Below are positions 35,325-47,200 of a stretch of 64,000 nucleotides of DNA, one piece after another (the first letter of the stretch is position 1; each line of letters starts with the position of its first letter). The notes under the pieces were generated by a model. It saw only the letters and a program-made list of their open reading frames with translations, was not told the origin of the DNA and did no database searches. The stretch is from Trichoderma breve (lineage: Eukaryota; Ascomycota; Sordariomycetes; Hypocreales; Hypocreaceae). The position numbers and the translations under genes were made by a program. The stretch lies in the NCBI RefSeq assembly GCF_028502605.1, contig NC_079234.1, forward strand, positions 5,890,001 through 5,954,000, in the 5' to 3' direction.

Positions 35325-38300
35325 CTTTGCGTGGAATCGATGCGAGGAGTGAGAGAAGCAGCGATAATCAGCGTGCAGAGGTAGATGTAGAGGAGCAAAA
35401 GTCGATGGCAAAGATCGGGATTGGCGATGATTTGGATCAAGTTTATGGTGGGGGATTACGCGGGGCAGTCTGGGTACATGTACAAGCGCTGATAGCAAGG
35501 TTGGCCGATGGACAGGTCGCAACGCTGCGAAACCGGACATGGAGCAAGGCGGATAATGGCGATACTAGTAATGGATGTTTACATTAAAAATCCATGAACT
35601 TACATTGATCTTTGTCCAGAAGGGGGGCGCTTCTAAAAAGTTCCATCATGAGGCCTTCGATGTCGGGGTACTTTTTTCTGGATCTCGGTCTTGGACTCCG
35701 TTTTTGCCGAGTGCAGGTTAGGCACAAGTCCGAGCCATAGCTCCTGCAGCTGCAGCCACTGTGGCGCTGATAAAGGTTGGATGGAAAGCTGCAGCTTTTG
35801 ATATCAAGGTCCCGATCTATTACAGGATCAAGTCAAGATACAATATCCAGTAGATTACTGCATTACAACAATCAGATGTACTTGACGCATCAGACGAGCA
35901 GCAGTTCAACTAAGGAACTCACATCCAGCTGGCATAGAATGGAACACATCAAACAACAGCCCTGTAAGAGCCCTGTAAGAGTCCCCTGATGTGCTGTGGC
36001 AGCTCTCCAGTGCTGTAAAGTTCAAGTTCACGGCAAACGAACGCACGGGCGGCGAACCACTGCACGGCGAACCACTGGAAACCCCCGAGTTAGGGACTCC
36101 ACCCCGCTGGAACTGCTCAACTTGTCTCCACAGCGGCTCGGCTGCCAGCGGCTCATCTGGCATTGCGCTATCGTCCATCGATACATCAATGGATCGATGT
36201 CAGAATGTATGGACGGCTCGTATCTTATCAAACCCAACTGAGACTTGAGCTTCAACTCCAACTTTTGATGCAGGTCTCAGCCACATAAAAATTGAATGGA
36301 TGCAAAGCCGGGCAACTTGTACATACAGGAAGCAGATCTCTGCCAGCTATCAAAAAAATAAACTAGTCCATATCAGTCTACCCCCTGCACACGGAACCTC
36401 ACATTAGTGCATCAAAGATACAAAGATACCCGACGGCTAAGGGACAGGGAGATCGACAGTATGGATGTCAGTGCAGTGCTGGGATTTACCTCAGCGCACA
36501 GACACCGGAAACTTCTTGACTTCAAAGTACATGTACCGAATACTTATGACAGACTGCTGAGACAGGGCGTTCTTGATGCGTGCCGTCCTTGGGCCAAGCT
36601 GTTTAGCTGTTGAGATAGTAGAGTCTGAGGGGTGTGGATGCAAAAGCATTGTATCTGTATACATCATGTATAAACTCATGTTCACTTACAAGCGTTCGTC
36701 TCCCTTGCATGAAGCTTTCAGTTGACCCCATTGATCTCATCCCTGTACCTTCTATACCAGGTACTAACCCGGTAGCCAGCTGCTTGGAGCGGATGAACCC
36801 GAGGGTACCTGTGCTAGTACCTACTCGTACGTACTTCTTTCTATAGCACTAGAAGGAAAGATGAGTAAGGTAAGGAGCGAAGGCTCGACTACCTCTTTCC
36901 TATTTCCTCATGTGACGAAGCTTCTTCATCTTACAGGTAACCATCTTGACGCCAAATTATTCCTCCAAAATACCTTCATGGACCGCTGTCCTACTTGTGC
37001 TGATCATTGCCGGCAGATGCTGTACCCCCTGTGGAACCTTACAGACATCTGATCTGTCCCGGGAAGCCGGGCCATCAAACACTGGGAAAATATTACTCAG
37101 CCGCATCACCAGCATCACATCTCCCGTCTCCCGTCTCTCTCCCTGCATAACGACAGGCCATCAGCGCCATCTCGCAGAAAGAAGCCTCTTCGGTCGTGTC
37201 TTTCGTATACGAGTAGCGTCGTGTCGTCGCCTACGTGCTACAGTGCTGTGCCGCCCTTGAAAAGTCTCTCCGACTTCCATTCATACCCATGGCAGTCTCA
37301 GACTCACCGCAAATCCAAAGTGTCTGAGTCCAGCTTCATCTCGCCAAGCCTTTTACTTTTTTTACCACGGCTTCAGGCGGTGGACGAGGGATCCAGGTCT
37401 CTTCGACCCTTCTCCACGTACATGTATGAGACAGAAATTACCATCTCCGCGGAACCAGCTCAGTGCTGGATGCTGAAGCATCGCGGCTCAACATGATGAG
37501 ACAAACTTCAATAGTGTCCAATCTGCTCGTCCAAAACACTGACTCTTGCCGCGCTCGCCGCCATCTCTCTTAACGCCGGCCTCCTGATGGCCAAGCAATG
37601 TCCGCACCGCCATGCTGCCTGAAAATTGCTCAAGACAATGAGAGCCACGCGCGTCATAAGACTTCAATAGTCCATATCATGTCTTAGGATACTTGGTGAG
37701 CGCACAAGTACACATCCGCGAGCATACGAATACGCTCGCTAGGCGTGCATGGGAGCTCTGCTCTGTGAGCGGACGCCTTGGCCGATCACACGACACTGCG
37801 TCTAATTAAACATTTAGAAAAGCAGATGGCGTTCATGTGATAGGATAGAATTAGTATTAGAATGACATCTGCCACACCTCGCGGTACCGTCTGTGCGCCT
37901 AGATCCTCGGCCGATCGTGCTCCTATCCCCGGTACGTGGGAATTGGTGTAGGGCCACGACAACCTGAAGCAGATCACGTAGTCTTGGCTGAGATCGAAGA
38001 GCGGAAATCTGGTCCTGCCATTCAGCAGACACGTTTAGCTTCCGAAACGTGGTTGTGTTTAAGGGACAATGGCGGGAGCGTGCCGTCTTTGTTCGCTGTC
38101 TTTGCCTTACGGACGGATAGTTGACAATCCGGTAACCCTTGGGCACGTTGGGTGCCGAGAAAATGAATGCCGAGAAGACGAATACCGGGAAAAGGCTACC
38201 AATCTATCTGGTACGCCGTACCCTTGCGACGGATGGACACCTGATCTGTTAAATTGCGCCACACGTCACACAGACCCCCTTGCTCCGGAGGAGTCCTCCC

Positions 38301-39221
38301 CCCTATCCGTCAGAGACAACTTTAAGCGAGAGCAAAGAGAGTAAAAAGGAGCAAGAGTAAGAGAGTGAGAGAGTGAGAGAGATAGAGTGAGAAAGAGAAT
38401 GGGGAAAAGAGAGTGTGTGTGGACTTGAGGCTTCGGGGAGAGTGGTCATATATGTATGTGTGAGATACGTGAGATGCCTGGTGCCTCTTGGAGAAACCAT
38501 CAGATGATGCCTTGGAGGGCTCTTCCCTCTGGACTTTATATTCGCCCTACCATCACCTGGGTGGATCCGTCTGTGATCATACAAGGTCATGAGGAGATGA
38601 GCGGCTCTGGATTGCCCAGGCATCCGCCAATGGAGAGGCCAGAATCACCATGGCTGGCACACAAGACACTGTCTTGCAGCAAATTGCCACGTTGTGACGG
38701 GGGGTTATGCATATACCTATGCTGGAAATTTTGGCCGTCGATCTCGTCGAGAACCAATCATCTCGAGTATATACACGGCTGGAAGACGTCTCTTGTCCCC
38801 AAAACAAAGACATGGCTTAACGCCGCGCCTAGCGCAACTCTTGCAGAGTACTAATTGCTCAAAGCCCCCGTTCCCCTCAAGAGGTTTTCAAGTTCTTCTC
38901 AAGAAACGAGGCGAGCTGTCTTGGAATTATTGGTCCAGGCCTTGCAATGCTCGTAAAGATTGAACAGTACGCAGTCAGAGGCTGCGGAAAGGCCCTCATT
39001 CCCGCTCAGCGAAGCATCCGGCTTCCACACACGACCTGCTGAACAAGCAGACGAAGACGACGGCAAGCTCAAATACAGAAGATAATCTCTATTCTCGAGT
39101 TACTTCTAGTTGAAGTACATACAAAATACTTTGTATACCGAGCGCTTGTCCGACAATGAAGCGATGGCATACAGAGCCTTAATCCCACCACGCCGGGACC
39201 CCCCACCAGAGAATTCGGCCT

Positions 39222-39375
39222 CCTCTCTCTCTCTCTCACTAATACACCACATCTCTGATTAGTACATCCCGGAGAATTTCTGCCGCTTTTCTCTCTCTAG
39301 ATGTGTTACCTCACCTACAATAATGCTCCAATTCTTAGCAGAAGAAAAAGGTTGAGAGAGAGAGAGAGAGAGAGA
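39222..39375. repeat. Facing (CT)n and (GA)n microsatellites
   Basis: A CT tract at 39222-39238 and a second CT-rich run at about 39288-39299 are followed by a GA tract at 39354-39375. The outer tracts are complementary, so either strand could fold into a hairpin with a loop of about 115 bases. There is no coding or tRNA context. Confidence 0.7.
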
Positions 39376-40419
39376 CCAAAGATCGCTCACCACGGGCGTG
39401 AAGCATATGTCTTCTTTTCTCATTACTTTTCTCGCCTTTTTGCGCACATAGCTGCCAATCTACCTAGCCTTAACGCCGGGGAATGACCTGGCCGGGGGAA
39501 AGGGAGTGTGGCAGACCGGCCGCGTCTTAGTCCCGAGATCATCCATCCCGGGCCCCTGTCGACACCTCCGGCCTGAGGGCTGAAGCCGACCATCTCCCCG
39601 AGCTCTGCCGCCATCAGACCAAGAGATGGGGCTAGCATAATCTTGGGCAAGGTCTTCGCCAGATTGTTTTGCACGCCCCCTCCCCTGCACCGAGAACCGG
39701 GAACCATGTTAGTGCTTTCAGCCTCATATCCAGGGACCGGTCAGCTCTCTAACTCAGGCAGATATCTTGACTAACATGGCTTATTCAGAGTTGTCAGTGG
39801 GCTTGACAAAGAAATAACGAGTACCGCTTTGCGCCCTAGAAAGATACGGCGAAACTGGAGAGCATAAGCGCGGCCAGGCATGATGGGAACAAAGCAGCAA
39901 ACCGAGAGCATGCTCTGGTGTAAGGGGGTCTGATGGTCGCTTGGGGAAAGATAGTGTGGAAGAGCACCGACACCACCACCACCACTCTTGATGCCTGTCA
40001 TGTTTCCGTCAAATGTACTTGGTATACCTGCTGATGTCTGTCTTGACCTGCTTGTCAAGAGTAACACAGTCTCTGAGACTACATCTGATTCGTTCACATG
40101 GGAGGTTAGCGTTCACCGCGCTTGCAAGCCGATATCCATGTTCCCCGGTCGCCGTCTCTTGCAAAGGCTCCAGCAGACGGACAAAGACCACCAGGAGCAC
40201 CACCTGATGTCACTTTGTACTCGGGGGAGTAGCCCGTGTATTACATGTGTCTGTGAGATGCTCGCGGCTTGCTTTTTCTCATGGCAACAAAGGTTGACCA
40301 CGGCTTTGTCTCTGAACCAGTCTTGAACCAGTCTTGAACAAGCCACTACGGTGACGAGATGAAAAGATAGCTCCACAGGTTGAACACACAAACTGTCTCT
40401 CTTTGAGGGGGAAAACAGA

Positions 40420-40426
40420 TATATAA
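40420..40426 (+). promoter_or_regulatory. TATA box ahead of the mini-velvet gene
   Basis: TATATAA at 40420-40426, 150 bp before the ATG at 40576. The intervening leader is C/T-rich and contains an 11-bp duplication at 40490-40511. Confidence 0.5.
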
Positions 40427-40575
40427 TGAGGCCCTTTCTCGCCCATTTCGTCGAGAATCCAACCTCTCCAAGCAATACACATCCACTGCTCTATTCTGCC
40501 TCTATTCTGCCTACACTGTCACTATTTCCACATACCATTTACCAAGTTTTCGCCCTATAAATCATCTTAGCAGCA

Positions 40576-40929
40576 ATGGCCGTTACTCAACTCATGTACC
40601 ACCCCACTGTTCAGGCCCGAGTTGGCCAAGTGCTGGCTCCAGCCATTACAGTCGAGCATCCGGCCATGGATCCAACTGCCTTCTATTACTTTGCAACCCC
40701 TGTGCTTCTAAGCGCTACCGGCACCGTGGTTGAGGGCCTCCTCCAGGGGAACAGAGCTGTGACAGGCATGCCAATCAACGGGGGTGCCGCCATCCAGTAC
40801 ACTTTAACCGATCTGGTCATCTTAGCCCCCGGCACATACTACCTTCGCCTAGATCTGTACGGGATGTCTACTGGAGGCGCAAATCTTGTGGCACAGACCA
40901 ATCCGGCCCTGGTTACGGTGTCCAACTAG
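40576..40929 (+). CDS. Small protein resembling a minimal velvet domain
   Basis: A single exon of 117 codons with a TATA element and pyrimidine-rich leader upstream. The sequence follows the order of velvet-factor domains: a start like QP--ARV (YHPTVQARVGQVL), a beta segment AFYYFATPVLLSATG, a segment like LxGxxxSxxxxL (VVEGLLQGNRAVTGMPING), and the closing TDLVILAPGTYYLRLDLYG, comparable to the family's DLSVRxEGxYRLxFxLF. Velvet proteins (VeA, VelB, VosA) are NF-kappaB-like transcription regulators of development and secondary metabolism, usually with 150-200 residue domains. This one lacks the basic DNA-contact region and the long insertion, and has no signal peptide or nuclear signal. The identification rests on pattern only. 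It could instead be an unrelated small beta-sandwich protein. Confidence 0.6.
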   Translation: MAVTQLMYHPTVQARVGQVLAPAITVEHPAMDPTAFYYFATPVLLSATGTVVEGLLQGNRAVTGMPINGGAAIQYTLTDLVILAPGTYYLRLDLYGMSTGGANLVAQTNPALVTVSN

Positions 40930-42815
40930 ATCAAGTATCAGGTACGCTTCTTTATTTACCTAGCTTTCCATTGGAAGAGAGACTCTGGTGAGATGTGCTA
41001 ATTCCTTCTTTTGCTACGTTTTAGCACTGCGTCTATCAGGGTTCGGGGTTACTCAATTGGAAGTCGGACTCTGAAAATTGTTTGGGAAGTACTACTTAGT
41101 ACCAAGGGAATTTTGTTTGTTTCATACTATTAGGTAGCCATAGCATGGCGGCCTGGGGACAGTACCCGAGAGAGCCCTTTGCCTCTAACAGCAGAGTGTG
41201 GGCTCTAGGGGAATAAAAAGCATGGCAATGCATGGAAGACTGATGGGTTATACCACTATAGCACAAGGGTTATGACGGGGAGACTGGCATGTCTCAGGTG
41301 GTTTAGATAGATAACATGGTTCACACTGCTACACAGCACTCTATTATTTTTTCCGTCCCCAAACGAGACGGACAGGCCAGGCAGGCCTTGTAACTGTGAC
41401 CAAGCATGAGCTCTCTCCATTTACTCGGGACTACTATAACAGGCAACCAGGGACGCCTTTCAGCTTTGAGATCTGATCTATCAGACGGTCCAAATCAGGG
41501 CCGTACACATGAACCTTGTCCACACTCAAGGAACGAGGCGCGGATCGACGAGAATCCGTGCAGCCAAAAACCCAGCCACCGGGGTAGAGGCGCACTGCAC
41601 TTTATTCCAGACAGACGATGCCTGTACACTCTACACTCTACACTATACCATGTAGATTGAAACCGGGAAAATAAGGCACCACGCTTAAATTAACCGAAAT
41701 CCAAGCCGTGTCGTGAGAGAAGGAAAAAGGAAAAACGCAGTCACTTGTACGCGCCTCGTCGAGAGCTAGGCAGTTTTTAGTAAACATGATTGGCGGTCAC
41801 GGTGAAGCAAGCAAACATGGACGCTGCTACTACTACTGGCAGTATGGAGGGACTCTTTACAGGTACAAGAGAGAGAATGTCTCGTGGGAAGACTGGAGAG
41901 ATACAGTGTCAGGGTGTTTATTGGATTCGCTTCAGGTGGTCATTGGGAAGACGTAAGGGAGGGGGGAGAGATACGATACAAGCAGACAGTCACAGAGATA
42001 GAGAGATAGAGAGGGTGTGTACAAAGAGCAAGAAAAGAAGAAGACCCCGAAGAAGGGTGGCTTTGTCTTACCCCATAGATGGAAGCTGAAAAAAGAGATG
42101 TCTCGAGATTTGGGGCATAGATCAGCCACAAGAGCCCAGAGCGTGGGATAGGACCAGAGACACAGGGGGGAAGCGTCCGAAATCTTTCGGACTCGACGGT
42201 GGTTGGTTGGAAATACGATTTGGCGTACGAGTACAAAGATTTTGTGCAGTTTTCTTGCGATGAAAGGGATGGGATTTTTTGTGCAATATATGTTGTGTAA
42301 CGTATGGTGGAGAGGGTGGAAGGGGGGTGTGTGTGTCAATTTTCTGGGGGTTTTGGTTTTAGTGTTTTATGAGCTGGGAGATGAGATTGAGGCGGTGCCA
42401 GATGCTGTACGGGATGTTTCGATCTTGACAAGATGAAATGCTAGCTTGGATCGCCGGGATGGAAAAGTTTGGGGGTTGCACAGCGAGATGGTCAGTACGG
42501 AGGGAGTGTGTGTAAGAGAGGCCATCGTGAGCCGACATACAGTGTGAATTGTTGATGAGTTTATTTAGCACTGTACAATAACCACACCTGAGATCAAAGT
42601 GGAGTCACGTGTCTCACAAGAAGTGGCCGGTTCTCCACTCGGCAGCCTCTTTTTGTCTTTGGAGTCGCATGGAGCAAGACGGAAGAAGAAAAACAAGAGA
42701 AAGGATCAGCAAGATCGTGTGATATCACAGAGAGACAGAAGAGACTAAAGACACCAGGCAGAGAGAGAGAGAGAGAGTGAAAGACGGAATTAAAGGGAGG
42801 GAAGAGCAAAAAAAG
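40930..42815. other. Non-coding region between the mini-velvet and CCDC25 genes
   Basis: About 1.9 kb with no supported gene. It contains purine-rich tracts, a GA microsatellite at 42760-42777 just before the CCDC25 ATG, and a G/T-rich run at about 42290-42370. The last stretch is probably the CCDC25 promoter and a purine-rich leader. Confidence 0.55.
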
Positions 42816-44096
42816 ATGGTGTATTACTTTTCCTCCAGTGTCGTGGAGCCGGCGGGCTTCATTTACGTGGGCAAGGACAAGTTTGAGAGTGAGTTTCTGC
42901 TGGGCCTTGTTCCTTGTTCGCTGTAAATGAACATCCCTCTGACGCTTTTTTTTTCTTTTTTTGCTTTTTGTTTAGATGAGGATCTTATCAAGTATGGCTG
43001 GGAGGAAGATGTCTGGTATGAGAACTTGTGTCCCCTTTTCTTTCCCTCCTCTTCCCATGTTCTCTTTTACTTTACTTTTCGGTTTTTTACTGATTGACTG
43101 ACACTCTGTGCTCTCTCTGTCCAGGGTATGTATGATGAATTCCTACTACTTTGAAGCTCGAACAGATGCTCAAACACAACACTGAGAGAGCATCTGTTTG
43201 GCCCTTTCCCATATCCATCATCATTTCCATGTAAAAGAACACAAGAAATGCTCACATCACGTCTCTCGCCAGTTTCACGTCGACAAGCTTTCCAGCGCCC
43301 ACATCTACCTGCGCATGCAGCCCGGCCAGACATGGGACAATCTGCCCGAGGAGCTGGTCATGGACCTGGCACAGCTCACAAAGGCAAACTCAATAGAAGG
43401 TTCGTTTAACACTTCTCAAGTCTTTCATCTCATCGACCTCTTTAACAGTGCTAACAAATCTTTCTTTTCTGACAGGGAATAAAAAGGACAACATCACCGT
43501 CATCTACACGCCCTGGTCAAACCTCAAAAAGGACGGCAGCATGGACGTCGGCCAAGTCTCCTTTCACGACCAACGAAAAGCAAGCACACACTCTCCTCCT
43601 CCTCCATCTCCCCTATCCCCACTGACTACAAAAAAAAAGATGCTCATCTAACCAATAGTCAACAGGTCAAGCGCGTCCTCGTCCCCCACCGCGAAAATCC
43701 CATCGTCAACCGCCTCAACAAGACAAAAGTCGAAAAGAAGCCCGACCTCAAGGCCGAGAGGGACGACATGCTCAAGGAGCTGCGCAAGAGAGACCAGGCT
43801 GCCCAGTTGATCAAGGTACGCAAACGTAACAAAACGCGCGTCATTCTCAGGCTGCTGCTTTGGACCAGGCAACAGCTTTTTATCACATCATCATTGGATG
43901 ATGTCTCCTTTTCTTTGAGTGGTCTTTTAACTGACTTTGATTGGAACAGAAAAAAGAAGAGCAGCGACAGGCACAGGAGTGGAAGGAAAAGAAGTGGCAA
44001 AAGGACCATGCATATGATGACCTGTTTACCGACGAGAACATGGCCGCGTCGAGTAACCAGGATCGGGCGGAGGACTGGGAAGACGACTTTATGTAG
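42816..44096 (+). CDS. CCDC25: CCDC25 homologue (NFACT-R/DUF814 domain protein)
   Basis: Spliced as 42816-42888, 42976-43015, 43125 (one base), 43273-43399, 43476-43579, 43666-43815 and 43950-44096, the gene encodes 213 residues, close to the 208 of human CCDC25. Diagnostic stretches are [72 protein letters not shown] and FHDQRK/VKRVLV. After them comes a Lys/Glu-rich helical tail ending WEDDFM. The NFACT-R domain is shared with ribosome-quality-control factors; in mammals CCDC25 is also reported as a membrane sensor of extracellular DNA, and its fungal role is not established. Two oddities are a single-nucleotide exon needed to keep W-FHVDKL in frame, and a GC-AG intron at 43580-43665. The gene converges on the next gene, with 192 bases between stops. 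Confidence 0.88.
43125..43125 (+). other. Apparent one-nucleotide exon in the CCDC25 gene
   Basis: The preceding intron (43016-43124) has donor GTATGA, branch CTGAC, a pyrimidine tract and acceptor CCAG. The next intron (43126-43272) has donor GTATGT and acceptor GCCAG. Between them lies a single G. Only TG + G + TTT gives the conserved Trp-Phe-His-Val-Asp; direct joining of 43015 to 43273 shifts frame, and the candidate upstream acceptors examined give TGA. It could also be described as two abutting introns removed in sequence. Confidence 0.72.
43580..43665 (+). other. GC-AG intron in the CCDC25 gene
   Basis: After the codons for Gln-Arg-Lys the sequence continues GCAAGC, with no GT near enough to serve. 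The 3' side has CTAAC and AACAG, then codons for Val-Lys-Arg-Val. The 86-bp intron is phase 0 and is needed because the unspliced frame reads into a stop. Confidence 0.8.
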
Positions 44097-44288
44097 ATGG
44101 ATTGCATTGCATTGCTACAGACCACCATCCTTTGAAGCGACCAGTAAAAATTAACAATAGAATGAAAAAAAAGAATACCATTTCCATAACTGACTGCTCC
44201 TGTAAAAGTAGGGTATACAAAAAACTATATAGCATTACCAAAAACTATCTTAAAATCCAAACCCAGTGTATATCCAACACCTGTCCGC

Positions 44289-47200
44289 CTAGACGTTGCA
44301 ATCAACCCTTCGATTACCAATCTTCATACCGTCCATCTGCCTTGTAATCCCCGGCAGCTCAGCAACCTCCAGGATAATCGGACTCGACGAGGTAACCGGT
44401 GTCGCGATTCTCTTTGGGCTCGATGGCTGGCCTACAAGGGCTGGAGGCATGTCATATTCCTCCTCCTCTTCCTCTTCTTCGTTTTCTTCTTCTAGAGCGT
44501 CATCATCGTCCTCTGCCAATCGTCGCGTGTTGTCAAGCTCCTCGGGATCATGGAGCATCACCACGGGTTCACCACCTGGTAGTCGCACCTCTGTTGCTTC
44601 CAGAGTTTGCGCAATGTCCAGGAGCAAAACATCCATCGGGCAGATATACGCAACATGCTTACGCGGGCTCCAGGCAAGTACGTGTCCACAGAGCTGTCCT
44701 TGATGTCGATCGACAATCCAGGCGCCACTGTCTCCTGGAATACCCAGAGGAATGGACGGCTTTGCAGAAGGGCCTGACGCTGGCGATGGAGTGCTAGCGA
44801 TTTGGTACGTATGACTCGGTGACTGGCGTCCGTAAATCTTGACACTAGTCAAGGCTGGTAGAATCTGTCCAGTTTGCGTGCCACTCGTTCGTGCGACACA
44901 CTGAACCTCGAGACCTGGAAGAGACGACCATGGCGCCACGGTCGTCGGTCGGATCATTGGCTGATTCTTGGTATTTCTCTTACCCAGACTGCGGGATCTT
45001 TGGGTTGTATCGTCCGAAATCTTGGGAATATAATTGTCGTCTGGCAGGCGCCCATCCGAAAACTCAAAGAGGGCCCAGTCAACCTCGTGGACCAAGCCAT
45101 TAGCCTGCTTGCGGCGAATGCCACTCGAAGCGTATACTTCGCCCAAGCTATATGTATCGAGATGGTCTTCGTCCTCGGTTTCAGCGTAAGGATAAAATCC
45201 TTCCTCGACGTCATCTAGAGCAGGCTGAGTGACAATGTAGCCATCGCCACATCCTGGCTCAATGCCGGGAATGTCACCAGGCTCATTGTACTCTTCATCT
45301 TCCTCGTCTTCCTCATCATCATAGTCGCTGGTGAGGTCCGTCTCGGAATATGGCTCTGATTCTGTGTCGGACAATTCGTAGGAAAAGTCCTCGCTGTCAA
45401 AGCTTCCAAAAGTCGACTCAGGGAGCCACTCTCGGCCGGGAATGGCGCTGCTGCGCAATGTGTCAGGAGGACCAAAATCTCGATCCGGATCATCAAGCAT
45501 GTGATGAACAGTCATTCCATAGGTCTTATCATCGACAATGACGAGGCCGCCAAAGCTCACAGGTGGCAAGTGACGATCTCCAATCCAAGCTCCGATGCTT
45601 GCGCCATTGTTTGGCCTCTCTTGGTACTCGGGGTTCACAGCTTCGACATGGTCATCATCGCTATCGTGATTTCCACCAGACCTGCTTCCCCGTGCCATGG
45701 ATCTCATGACTGCGCCCGCCTGTCTCCGTGATCGAATGACGCTGCCGCGGCAAACCTTGAGGCCAAACCCTGTAGAGTCGTCAAAGAGCTCGCTCAGCTT
45801 CTTGTTTAAGATGGCACGGACTTTGCCAACAGATGTGCAGACGACCAAAACCGTAGGTCTAGTCTGGTGAGGGCTTGGGCCCACAGACTCAAGAGATATT
45901 TCGACCGACTCTGGGTGTTTGCGATAGAAGGTCTTGAGAGCAGTGTTGATCTGAGGCATGAGAATGGAGTTCCATTTCTCCACCACATCAGGAGGCAGGG
46001 GTACATGAGGGTATAATCGGACTTTGGTTTCGGGCTTGCTTTCTTTGATCTCAGGTTCTGTTTTCTGTTAGACGCTTTTGCCTCCCTGACATTACTAACG
46101 GAAAATATTGCTAACAACGTACCATTTGTCTCAACCTTTTGCTCTTTGAGGTAAGTTGGTGTTGGCGTTGGCGGTAGAGGTGCCTTCTTGGTAAGGGGCA
46201 CAGGTACAACCATTGTCTTTTGATCTTTGGTGTCTTTCGAAGGCCCAGCCGTGGCCAAAGTGGGAGCTTCGACAGGAGATGATTCCTGGCCCAACCTTTC
46301 CTCGAATCCACTGACGCCATCTAAAATACAGCAGGCTTCCAAGAATCGAGTGACACGCATTTGAACGGCCGAAAGCAGTGACTCGCCTTTGGCCACGCCA
46401 GAGAGCTCTTCGTCGACAACCTTCCAGCAGGCTTGGACGGCCTTCATGTACAACGTACCACATCTAATGGCCAGCGTCTCTAGAGCAGATTCAGGGACAG
46501 TCGCGGGCGCTGCCCTAGGCGCGAGATCTTCTAGCTTCGTCCACAATCCAATGGATAGCAAGATCATCGCCAGGGAGTAGACTTCCAAGACTCTCTCGTC
46601 AGTGGATTGTGGAAGAGGCGATACCTGTGCAGCCCGCGGGTCAAGAGGATGCCGCCATATCTTGGTTTCGGGCGAAAGCTCTTCAGTGAAGACGTCAAAT
46701 GATGATAACACAGGACGGCGTATATCAACAAGGCCCTTCTCATCGCCAGGGCCTGCCGCAGTAGCTCTGCTGAATGAAATGTTGACATCAGAGAGGTTGC
46801 CATGAGTGATTCCTCTAGCGTGCAGGTCAAACACCGTATTTGTAAGGTTGTATGCAAATCGAAACTTCGCCTCCAAGGGAGGCTCCGAGCCGCCACGGGC
46901 AAGGAGATCGCTCAGAGTAGGCAAGCTATACTGAGGGTTTTGGCTCACTTTATTGGAGGCGAGAGTGTTGAACGAAGGAGGAAAGAGGTATACCAAGCCC
47001 AGTCGAGAATTTTCCAGGTCTTCAAAGTAGCCGAGCAGACGAGGCAGACCAGTCCAAGAGCCAGGCGCTCTCTGAGGATCTTGCTGAAGACCGGCCGAGA
47101 GTTTCTCGAAGCGGGCCATCGGGGGCATGATACCCGTAGTTGAATAGATGGGATCAAAGTTGGCATACTCAAGTAGAAGAGGAGCCCAAGGTTGTCGAGT

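Larger units (their letters stand above)
35325..40575. other. Gene-poor region with many short tandem duplications
   Basis: About 5.2 kb with no supported gene on either strand. It holds 11-bp tandem duplications at 35960-35981, 40313-40339 and 40490-40511, 15-bp-period repeats at 36050-36077 and about 38153-38195, a purine-rich GA block at 38330-38410, and facing CT and GA microsatellites at 39222-39375. The last 250 bases should contain the promoter of the gene at 40576. The first 220 bases contain the possible N-terminal extension of pepP. No transposase or reverse-transcriptase remnant was recognised. Confidence 0.55.

Noticed and set aside
45806..46122. Continuation of the pseudokinase frame past 46123 as a shorter protein
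   Set aside because: The continuation crosses a good 65-bp intron into sequence that is out of frame with the conserved protease domain. Splicing restores one long conserved frame.
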